A stretch of 64,000 bases of DNA from NCBI RefSeq assembly GCF_009905375.1, contig NC_133652.1, positions 116,774,721 through 116,838,720 of the forward strand, given 5' to 3'. Below, piece by piece: positions 55,027 through 64,000 of the stretch. The stretch comes from Apium graveolens. Lineage: Eukaryota; Streptophyta; Magnoliopsida; Apiales; Apiaceae. A model generated the notes under the pieces. It worked only from the letters and a program-made list of their open reading frames with translations, made no database searches and was not told where the DNA came from. The translations under genes were made by a program, and so were the position numbers. Within the stretch, counting starts at the first letter, position 1, and every line of letters begins with the position of its first letter.

Positions 55027-56289
55027 ATGTCTTCTGCACTATCACTCAGGAGCATACTAGATGCTCACAAATTGACTAGTCCTAATTATGCTGACTGGCT
55101 TCGAAACTTGAGAATTGTTCTCAGGATTGAGAAGCTGGAATACGTGATTAACTCACCTAAGCCTACTGAACCTGCTAGTGATGCACATAATGATGAACAT
55201 GTTGTGTATCGTAAGTGGATAGATGATGCAAATGTTGCTCAATGCATCATGCTAGCTTCCATGAACATTGAGCTACAGAAGCAACATGAGAATATGGATG
55301 CTCACACTATCCTAATGCATCTACAAGAGTTGTATGATGTGGAGGGGAGGACAGCTCGATATGAGATATCGAAGGAGTTGTTCGGTTGTAGGATGTCTGA
55401 GGGATCATCTGTGAATAACCATGTACTTAAGATGATCAATTTGATTGAACGTCTTGGACAACTTGGTTTTTCCATGGATGGGGAGCTGAGCCAAGACTTG
55501 GTCTTGCAATCGCTTCCGAGTTCGTTCTCGCAGTTCGTTATGAACTTTCACATGAATAAGTTGGATGTCAGCCTTCCTGAACTCCACAACATGTTGAAAA
55601 CTGCGGAATCGAATTTTCCCCCTAAGAAGAGTTCTGTTCTTCTAATTGGTGAAGGTTCTAATCCTAAGAAAAGGAAGAGGAACTCTTCCAAGAAGAAGAA
55701 AGTTGGTGAAAAAAAGCTGGTTCCACCAAAAGCTGAAGACCCCAAAGGGAAAGTTGTTTGCTTTCACTGTAACAAGGTGGGGCACTGGAAGAGGAACTGC
55801 AAGGTTTACCTTGCAGAATTGAAGAAGAAGAAGGGTAGTGAGACTACCGCTTCTGATTCAGGTATGTTCATGATAGAAGTGAATATGTCATTAAATCAAA
55901 TTTCTACTTGGGTATTAGATACCGCCTGTGGTTCTCAAATCTGCAATTTGTTGCAGGGACCAAAGAGAAGTAGGACTCTTGAGGAAGAGGAGGTGATTCT
56001 ACTGATGGGAAATGGAGCAAGAGTTGCTGCTGAAGATGTAGAATCATTTCATTTACATATGCCTACGGGCAAGACTATTGTTTTAAATAATTGTTATTTT
56101 GTTCCCTCGACTGTGAGGAATATTATTCCCATGTTAGACTTGGCTGGATTTTCATTTATTATTGAGAATAATGAATGTTCTATTCTTAGAGATAATATTC
56201 TTTATGGACGTGGTACTTTAAATAATGGTCTGTATAAATGTGACATAATTTACTTCAGATTGAACAAACTAATAAAAGAAAAGGGATGA
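55027..56289 (+). CDS. Gag-protease of the nested Copia element
   Basis: ATG at 55027 (MSSALSLRSILDAHKL). Open codons upstream to 54994 lack an ATG and are leader. Roughly 420 codons: gag core of the UBN2/Copia gag type (residues 1-210), a Lys-rich basic stretch (about 215-240), a CCHC zinc knuckle CFHCNKVGHWKRNC, then the protease start WVLDTACGS. The active-site triplet reads DTA, where DTG or DSG is usual, so protease activity is doubtful. The frame ends TGA near 56287, in the pre-integrase region, where gag-pol should continue. It would produce a particle protein without polymerase. Confidence 0.85.
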   Translation: MSSALSLRSILDAHKLTSPNYADWLRNLRIVLRIEKLEYVINSPKPTEPASDAHNDEHVVYRKWIDDANVAQCIMLASMNIELQKQHENMDAHTILMHLQELYDVEGRTARYEISKELFGCRMSEGSSVNNHVLKMINLIERLGQLGFSMDGELSQDLVLQSLPSSFSQFVMNFHMNKLDVSLPELHNMLKTAESNFPPKKSSVLLIGEGSNPKKRKRNSSKKKKVGEKKLVPPKAEDPKGKVVCFHCNKVGHWKRNCKVYLAELKKKKGSETTASDSGMFMIEVNMSLNQISTWVLDTACGSQICNLLQGPKRSRTLEEEEVILLMGNGARVAAEDVESFHLHMPTGKTIVLNNCYFVPSTVRNIIPMLDLAGFSFIIENNECSILRDNILYGRGTLNNGLYKCDIIYFRLNKLIKEKG

Positions 56290-57830
56290 TGAAAATCTCA
56301 CTTCATTGTGGCACTGCAGTCTTCATTTAGTAGACATGGAGAGAGGACTGCAAATTTGCTAGGAATGGTACACACAAATGTATGTGGACCAATATCTAAG
56401 CAAGCCATGGGTGGATTTTCATACTTCATTACTTTCATAGATGATAGATCTAGATTCGGATATGTGTTTGATGAAACACAAGTCTGAAGCCTTTGAAAAG
56501 TTCAAAGAGTATAAGTATGAAGTGGAGAAACAAACCAAACATAGTATTATAATTCTTCGATTAGATCGAGGTGGTGAATACTTTAATGGAGTGTTTCGAG
56601 ATTATCTCAAAGTAAATGGTATAGTCTCCCAGTGGACTCCTCCAGATTGGTATCTGAAAGGAGAAATCGAACTTTGTTAGACATAGTACGGTCCATGATG
56701 AGCTATGCAAATCTTCCAGTATTCCTATGGGGTTATGCATTGGAAACCTCAGCATATTTACTGAATATGGTGCCTTCCAAAATCTGTTCCTCAAACTTCG
56801 TATGAGATATGGAAAGAAAGGAAACCGAGTCTTAAACACGTTCAGATTTGGGGATGTCCAGCTTATGTCAAGAAAGTTGACCCAGATAAGCTGGAATATC
56901 GATCCGTAAAATGTAGTTTTGTGGGATATCCTAAAGAGACTTTAGGGTATTACTTTTGCACCGATCATCGGGTGTTTGTCTCCAGACATGCTACCTTCTT
57001 GGAAAAGGAGTTTATCCTTGAAGGAAACAGTGGGAGCAAAATTGAACTTGATGAAGTTCAAGAAGCACAAACTACTACGGATCAAGTGGAAACACCTGTT
57101 CTGACTGAACAACCTTTTGTGGAACAGCCCATTCATAGAACAGGAAGAGTGTCTCGCCAACCTGAGAGGTAATATGGCCTTGTCATTGAGAATGACAATG
57201 AGTTGTCGATCATTGATGATGATGACCCTGTGACCTATAATGAGGCTATGTGTAGTGTTGACTCAGAGAAATAGCATAGTGCCATGAAATCCAGAATGGA
57301 ATCTATGTATACGGTATACAAAAGATAGATTATAGCAGATGGCCAGGTGGAGACCTATATGGCCAGGCTTGTGGCAAAAGAATTCAAACAAAGGCAATGG
57401 ATTGACTTTGATGAAACCTCTTACCTGTAGCCCTGTTATAATCAGTTCGGATTTTGCTTGCGATTGCTGCTTACTACGACTATGAGATCTGGCAAATAGC
57501 CAGATGGTTTTCTTTCCAAGAGAAATGAAAACCTAGTGTGTAAGCTGCTGCGAACCATATGTGGTTTAAAGCAAGCTTCTCGAAAGATGGAACATTCATT
57601 TTGATGAGACAATCAAAGAGTTTGATTTTATCAAAAACGAAGATGAACCATGCGTCTACAAAAGGGTTAGTGGGAGCGCGGTAACATTTCTTGTATTGTA
57701 TTGAAATAGAGTTGACACACATAACAACATAGCAGACCCACTCACAAAGCTACTTTCTGAAAGTCACTTTGATCGTCATAAAGACTAGATGGGTATTAGA
57801 TACCAGAGTGATTGGCTTTAGTACAAGTGG
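56290..57830 (+). pseudogene. pol remnants of the nested Copia element
   Basis: Integrase pieces: HTNVCGP near 56373 (first catalytic Asp is Asn), LRLDRGGEY near 56560 (second Asp kept), and SERRNRTLLD near 56660 in another frame (Glu kept). WGYALETSAY and VGYPKETLGYYF follow. RT begins near 57340 (ARLVAKEFKQ, IDFDET), jumps from DYEIW to GFLSKRNENL (57480-57500, losing the first catalytic Asp region), runs to FLVLY near 57690, then jumps to the RNase H tail NIADPLTKLL (57725). The second deletion removes the RT active-site Asp pair and nearly all of RNase H. Many stops and shifts. Confidence 0.88.
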
Positions 57831-57835
57831 GAGAT
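57826..57835 (+). promoter_or_regulatory. Polypurine tract, nested Copia
   Basis: AAGTGGGAGA-type purine run just before the 3' LTR at 57836. Confidence 0.7.
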
Positions 57836-59497
57836 TGAAAGGAATATGTCCTAAGTCCAATCATGTATTAGGATTTAGGAATAACTTTCTGTGTAATCTG
57901 TTTTGATTTCATTGATATTAATAAAAGACTTGTTTTGTTTTTATTACGGGCTCTATCTATTTAAGTGTTTAAATAAGATATACCATAGTTTAGAGTAAAG
58001 CTTTTATGGATTATGATGAGATCATAATAGTGAGACCTAAAAGATGATAACTCTAAACTTAAATAGTTCCTGGTCATAGGATTACTAACTGGTAATTAAT
58101 AATCCGTAAAGATCGGTACATACTATGCTTGCTTCATTATGAAGGATGTCTGTTCTCATAGACATTTGTGTGGTGACACTATAGCTAGTATGTAGGTGCT
58201 TATTATAGAATAAGTTCACTGAACATGACTCACACAGCTGAACAACTGATGGAGTTCACTCACGTGTCAGCAGTTGTTCACATAGTGATAGTTGTACAAG
58301 TATCCTTAGACTTGAGGTCATCATAGTCATCTTGTGTACATTGAACTATGCTTTGGTTTAGTTCTTAGTCTTCAGGGATAATTATTAGGGCTCTACTGGG
58401 TATAGGAATTTGTACACGAATATAGTGTATGATCAATAAAGGATCTACCCCTTCCAGTGAAGGAAGCGAATGTTCAAGGCTGATCCACTTCTGCTAGTTC
58501 AGGAATCTCTGGCCAGAGTGAATGAAATTAGAAAGGAGTTTCTAATTTGCATAGAACTACGCATAGTAAATGGTAAGCAAGTGATTAAATTAGATAGGCT
58601 TGACACGAGGTCCATGCCTTGTATTTAATCGGGACATTGTAGGGTAGAAGGAGTTTATTGTACGGTAACTATTCACTGAATAGGTTCTTGGTATTCTAAG
58701 AAGTGAATTCATATTATCCGGATAGTCGCGATATGCTGAGAAGTATCCCTCACGATGTAGAATAAATGTGATTAATTAATTAATCATATTTAATAAATTA
58801 GAGAATTTATAAAAATAATGATAAAATAGTTTTATTATTATTTATTTCTACTACCGGCTTAATATTGAACCTACAGGGTCACACCATAAAAAGAGAATGA
58901 TTTAATGGTGGAGGAATTAATTAATAATGGCTGATAATTATTTCTTTATGAAATAAATAATTAATTGGCAAATTTAATAATTGATTAAATGAGATTTAAT
59001 TGATTATAAATTAATTAAGAAAAGTTCTTAATATTATTAATTAAGGATTTAATTTTTGGAAATTAAATCAAGAGAGAGAATTATTTCTAAAGTGTTTAGA
59101 AAAAGGATTAATAATTAAAAGGTGTTTTAATTATTAATGAGAATAATAAATGGGATAATAATAATAATATTTATGGGAAAATTTCAGCTGAAAATTTTGC
59201 CTATAAATATACTATTATAGACCCTATATTTTATTCGAACCCAAAAACCCAAAAGTTTTAGAAAACCAAATTCTCTCCACCTCCTCCTCCTCCTTAACGT
59301 CGTTTTCTTGGTGGATACCGGTGGAGTGCTTCACGTTTGAGGAGCAGCTGCTAAGGATCTCCGATCGTTGCTCTTGGATCGCACAGTAATGGTTAGTAAT
59401 CGATCCCTATGTTTTTACCACGATTTATATGCTTTTATTTGGATTTTATGTGTGTAAAAGTGTTTTACCATGCCTCCGCTGCGATTAAAATCCAACA
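57836..59497 (+). repeat. 3' LTR of the nested Copia element
   Basis: 1,662 bases, near-identical to the 5' LTR. TATA at 59202-59210. Differences include one extra CCT in a short CCT repeat. Confidence 0.95.
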
Positions 59498-59502
59498 ACT
59501 AG
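59498..59502 (+). repeat. Target site duplication, right copy (ACTAG)
   Basis: Matches 51505-51509. Confidence 0.95.
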
Positions 59503-62336
59503 GACTTCCTCCAGATAGAGAAATTGAGTTTGTGATTGACTTAGCACCTGGAACGGAACCAGTATCCAAGGCCCCGTATAGAATGGTTCCCGTCAAGATG
59601 AAGGAACTAGCAAAACAATTGCAAGAGTTATTAGAGAAAGGAGTAATCAGACCCAGCATATCCCTATGGGGTGCACCGGTGCTATTTTTCAAGAAGAAGG
59701 ATGGAAGCATGAGACTGTGCATCGATTATCGGGAGCTCAACAAGCTTACAATCTAGAACAAGTATCCGTTACCTCAAATTGATGATTTGTTTTACCAGTT
59801 GAAAGGAGCCAAGTACTTCTCCGAGATTGATTTGAGATCGGGATATCACCAACTAAAGATTAAGCCAGAGGATATACCAAAGACAACTTTCAGAACAAGG
59901 TACGGACATTATGAATTTTTAGTGATGTCTTTTGGATTAACCAATGCCCCGGCAGCATTCATGGACCTGATGAACATAATTTTCAAGGAATACTTGGACA
60001 AGTTATTTATTGTGTTTATAGATGATATTTTGATTTATTCAAAGACAGAAGAGGATTATGCAGAATATTTGAGGACAACTTTGGAGATTTTGAGGAAGAA
60101 AAAGTTATATGCTAAATTCTCAAAGTGTGAGTTTTGGCTACAGGAAGTTCAGTTCTTAGGACACATAGTCAGTAATGAAGGGATCAAAGTGGACCCAGCG
60201 AAGATTGAAGCAATTACAAATTGGGAATGGCCGAGAACACCGACAGAGGTAAGAAGTTTCTTGGGATTAGCGGGATATTATCACCAATTTGTTCAAAATT
60301 TCTCAAGGATTGCAACACCATTGACAAAGCTTACATGGAAGAATGAAAAGTTTATATGGAACGACAAATGTGAAGAAAGTTTTCAGAAATTGAAGCGAAG
60401 ATTAATTACAGCACCTGTTTTGTCACTTCCAGATGACCAAGGGAATTTCGTAATCTATAGCGATGCTTCTCATAAAGGACTAGGATGTGTTCTGATGCAG
60501 CACGATAAGGTTATTGCGTATGCGTCAAGGAAATTGAAACCACACGAACAAAAGTATCATACCCATGATTTGGAGCTAGAAGCCATAATATTCACTTTGA
60601 AGATTTGGAGACATTATCTATATGGAGAAAAATGCGAGATTTATACGGATCACAAAAGCTTGAAGTATATATTCATACAAAAGGAGCTTAATATGAGACA
60701 AATAAGATGGTTGGAGTTAATTAAGGATTACGACTGCACGATTAACTATCATCCCGGTAAAGCAAATGTAGTGGCGGACGCGTTAAGTCAGAAAGAAAAG
60801 TTGAATGTATTATCAGTATCTGAAGAAATATGCAAGGAATTTCAGAAACTGGAATTGGAAATCAGAGTTTGCAAGCCTGATGAAGCGAAAGTGTATAGTA
60901 TGATTTTCCAGCCGGAGTTGCTAGATAAGATAAGGAAGTGTCAAGAGGAGATAATGGATCAGGACATTAATCGTTTGGTAGGTGAGGAATTGTGCACGCT
61001 AAAGGACGATCAAGGTATTCTTAGGTTTTCTTCTAGAATTTGGATTCCACTAGTAACAGAGTTGAAGAATGAAATTTTACAGGAAGCTCATAATTCAAGG
61101 TATTCAATCCATCACGGGAGTACCAACATGTACAGAGATTTAAAGGAAAATTATTGGTGGCCAGATATGAAGAGGGAGATTGCAGAATGGGTTAACAGAT
61201 GTTATACATGTCAAAGAGTTAAAGCAGAGCATCAGAGACCAAGTGGATTGTTGCAGCCATTAGAGATTCCAGAATGGAAGTGGGAGCACATTGCCATGGA
61301 TTTCATAGTCAAATTACCAAGGACAAAGGCCAATCACGATGCCATTTGGGTTATAGTGGGCAGGCTTACCAAGTCAGCTCATTTCCTTCCTATAAATGAA
61401 AGATTTTCACTAGACAAGTTAGTCCATATGTACCTGAAAGAAATTATAGTTCGTCATGGAGTTCCTGTGTCTATCGTATCCGATCGAGATCCAAGATTTA
61501 ATTCGAGATTTTGGAAGAGTTTTCAAGAATGTTTGAGAACAAGACTGAATATGAGTATGGCTTACCATCCACAGATGGACGACCAGAGTGAAAGAATAAT
61601 CCAGACAATCGAAGACATGTTACTTGTTTGTGCTATTGATTTCAAAGGAAGTTGGGATGAGCATTTACCCTTGGTAGAATTTGCTTACAACAACAGTTAT
61701 CATGCCAGCATTGGGATGCCACCCTATGAAGCTCTTTATGGAGGCAAATGTCGATCTCCCGTATATTGGGATGAAGTAGGAGAACGCAATATACTTGGAG
61801 CTGAATTAGTGCAACAGACGAAGGAAGTTGTTGAAGTTATCCAGAAGAGATTGATAGCAACACAAGACCGTCAAAGAAAGTATGCAGATCAATCAAGGAA
61901 AGATATGGAATTCGAAGAAGGAAATCTAGTATTGCTAAAAGTGTCGCCGTGGAAGGGATTGACAAGATATGGGAAGAAAGGAAAACCGAGCCCTAGATAT
62001 GTCGGACCTTATGAGATTTTTAAGCGTGTTGGCAAAGTAGCTTACGAGTTGGCGTTACCCCCGCATATGGAGCACATTCACAATGTTTTTCACGTATCGA
62101 TGCTTAAGAAGTATAATCCAGACTCCAGGCATGTAATCGAATATGAGCCAATTAAACTTCAAGCAGATTTGTTGTATGAAGAGAGTCTGATAGAGATTCT
62201 AGAAGAAAGAGAGAAAGTGTTAAGAAATAAAGTGGTAAAGTTGGTAAGAATACTGTGGAGAAACCCAAAGGTTGAAGAATCAACCTGGGAGTTAGAAAGT
62301 GATATGAAAGAAAAGTACCCTCATTTGTTTTCTTAG
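59503..62336 (+). pseudogene. RT-RNase H-integrase-chromodomain of the gypsy element
   Basis: Continues the polyprotein after the Copia insertion. One stop (TAG, 59754, from a Lys codon) precedes an 849-codon open frame from 59787. In that frame: RT active site FIDD at residues 77-80; RNase H with D226, E264, D288 and D331; integrase zinc-binding region with H435, C472 and C475; integrase core D505, D566 and E602 with 35-residue D-E spacing; GPY/F motif at 740-742; and a chromodomain-like tail (about 797-849, ending PHLFS). All catalytic residues are present. Listed as a pseudogene because the 5' part and the TAG disable it. Confidence 0.92.
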
Positions 62337-62362
62337 GAGATTCTGAGGACAGAATCCTTTTA

Positions 62363-62374
62363 AGGGAGGAAGGA
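62363..62374 (+). promoter_or_regulatory. Polypurine tract of the gypsy element
   Basis: AGGGAGGAAGGA directly before TGTAATATCTGGG of the 3' LTR. Confidence 0.85.
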
Positions 62375-64000
62375 TGTAATATCTGGGATATATCGTGTAA
62401 TTATTTTTGCTAATAAATAAATAGTATGCATATTCAGTATTTATTCTGTGAATTATTTGTTAAGTGGTATATGTGTTTGGATGTTAAAAAATAATATAAA
62501 TTGACTATTTTAATTTTTATATGTCCAAAATAAAATATAGATAATTGTCATATCTTCCTATTTATTTTTATGATGATTTATGGTTTTATAGAAAATTTAT
62601 GGATTTAATAAATTCTTTTTCCCAGTATTTATAAACTATTTTATATAATCGGGAACCAACCAACTTCACCCGTTTTTATGTTTTTATAACCCGAAACTCT
62701 TCTAAAAACACTTTCCTAACTTAATTGCAATATTCCGAGCATTTTCCATGTTTTGACTTTTTCGATCCGGCGTACGGTTTGTCCTGTGCGGGTCCTGGCG
62801 TAATATTTTTGATACAAAATTCGTTTCGGTAAATCAATAAAACTCGTATTTTCGATAAACTGGATCTTTTTATTAAACTATTATAATTATCACCTTGTAA
62901 TACGTGTAACCAGGCGTTGAGACCAAGACTGCAGTACAAATTGTACAAATTTGGATAATTATCTTGAAAACCAGTTCCGTTTGGATATGTTTTTATAAAT
63001 AAACGTACTATTTTATATCCGGAATGATCCAATGGGGTATTAATTTTCCGTAAATATAAATGGCCTTTACTGTAATTTATTTCGTACATAAAATCTTTTG
63101 CAATCAGTAAAATCTATATAAAACAGAGAAAATAATATATTTATAAACAATTTTTCGTAATCAAACCTAAATCCGGAGGCGTTATCGATATCGGATTGAG
63201 GCGTGCATATACTCGAATCGAAGCCTGAGAAATATCCTATATGATTCAGCCATCAGTTTCAACCCAGAATCAAAGTTTAATTTCTTATAAACTGATTTAT
63301 ATTCGAATTTTTAAGAATTATAATTAGGGTTTTGAGTTCGAGCAATTGTTTGTATGATTTGATGATTACATGTAGTAGATCTTTTCTTCCTGATCATTTT
63401 GGTATATTATATGCTTGATTTGGAGTTCAATAACATGTTTAAGTTAGGGTTTGATTCTCGAATTGTATAATTAGGGTTTATACTCGTTTAAATGTTCTTG
63501 ACTGAATTTGGGGGTTTCTTATTTAGGGATTTATAGACGTTCTAGAGGGGTGGATTGTGTTCCTTATGAAATTTGCAATCGATTAGTATAAGTCTTGCCA
63601 ATCGATGAGCCCTGTAGGGGACGTGTTGTTGAATTGAAGTTTTCGTCGGTGTTCTTAGGAGTTTTGGCCGGATTTCTATTTCCAGCTATTGTTTTGTCCG
63701 ATTGTGGCTTGATTTGAAATCTTGGAACGATTTAGAATGAAAACCCCGTCTGAATCACATGGAACCATGTTGTTTTTGCTCAAATCGGGGCTCGCCGGAG
63801 TTATTTTCCGGTCGCCGGATTCTGGGTTCAGAAAGAACCCGTTTCTGTTCTTTGCGACCCGAAATCCAACCCGGTTTTGATCCAGATTTTTATAAAATCA
63901 GTTCCTGATTCATGTTTTTACAGTTTAGTGTTTAGTCCCCCAGGGTTTTCAAACTTTGCAAAAATTTGATTTATGTTTCAAAAACTTTTAAAAATCAGAT
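62375..64000 (+). repeat. 3' LTR of the gypsy element, cut by the window edge
   Basis: 1,626 bases visible, collinear with 45059-46690. TATA-like TATAAATGG at 63055. The remainder, about 1.85 kb, and the target duplication lie beyond the right edge. Confidence 0.93.

Larger units (their letters stand above)
51510..59497 (+). mobile_element. Young, internally deleted Ty1/copia element nested in the gypsy pol
   Basis: 7,988 bases bounded by LTRs TGAAAGG...CCAACA and a perfect ACTAG duplication. Removing the element and one ACTAG restores the gypsy reading frame across the site (DELLGLPPDR). The LTRs differ at about 35 positions by eye, near 98 percent identity. It has a very long leader (53168-55026), an intact gag-protease ORF and a pol with large deletions. 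It has no extra ORF and no CGACGGAT octamers, so it is a different Copia lineage from the SIRE-like copies. Confidence 0.95.
45059..64000 (+). mobile_element. Chromodomain Ty3/gypsy element (Tekay/Del type), interrupted by a Copia element
   Basis: 5' LTR 45059-48538, primer site 48542, upstream ORF 48737-49248, gag/protease 49725-51509, Copia insertion 51510-59497, RT-RNase H-integrase-chromodomain 59503-62336, polypurine tract 62363-62374, 3' LTR from 62375 beyond the right edge. The order PR-RT-RH-IN and the GPY/F plus chromodomain-like tail define a chromovirus. Five small lesions plus the Copia insertion disable it. Confidence 0.93.

Overview
The window is nuclear DNA of a flowering plant, almost certainly a eudicot. 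It is AT-rich and built almost entirely of nested LTR retrotransposons. The only recognisable host-gene sequence is a broken three-exon piece of a peroxisomal LON2-type protease gene. I see no intact host gene, tRNA, rRNA or CRISPR array. The species cannot be fixed from the sequence alone.

Layout, left to right. (1) 1-589: polypurine tract and right-hand LTR of an element whose body lies off the left edge; it sits inside a SIRE-like Ty1/copia element. (2) 590-5062: decayed downstream ORF (ORF2) of that SIRE-like copy. (3) 5239-6584: LON2 pseudogene fragment, then non-coding DNA with CACTA-transposon-like subterminal repeats (7258-7650). (4) 7797-20470: a full-length but defective SIRE-like element on the minus strand (LTR, gag, pol, spacer, ORF2, LTR). 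(5) 20471-23956: a probable lone Ty3/gypsy LTR on the minus strand. (6) 23957-27119 and 40508-42875: two halves of an old Copia relic. (7) 27120-40507: a second SIRE-like element on the plus strand that splits this relic and carries an inverted R-U5 segment at its left end. (8) 42876-45058: part of a gypsy LTR, interrupted by (9) 45059-64000+: a chromodomain gypsy element (Tekay/Del type) with 3.5 kb LTRs. (10) 51510-59497: a young, internally deleted Copia element inserted between the protease and reverse transcriptase regions of that gypsy element, with a perfect ACTAG target duplication.

The SIRE-like family is the most interesting content. Three copies share a gag-pol region, a spacer with its own TATA box, and a long extra ORF2 (about 1.4 kb of N-terminal 'plant transposon protein'-like sequence, a low-complexity middle, a charged coiled coil and a conserved C-terminal domain). 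The octamer CGACGGAT and its complement ATCCGTCG recur dozens of times in these elements: in phased arrays in the LTR U3, upstream of the internal TATA box, and inside gag, the IN-RT linker and ORF2, where they are kept in frame. No other element type in the window carries it. This looks like an element-specific sequence code, perhaps binding sites for an element- or host-encoded factor.

How the parts work together: each element would supply Gag, protease, integrase, reverse transcriptase and RNase H from its own transcript, primed by initiator tRNA-Met (TGGTATCAGAGC-type primer sites in all four complete elements or nests). Every copy here has disabling lesions, so movement would depend on proteins from relatives elsewhere.
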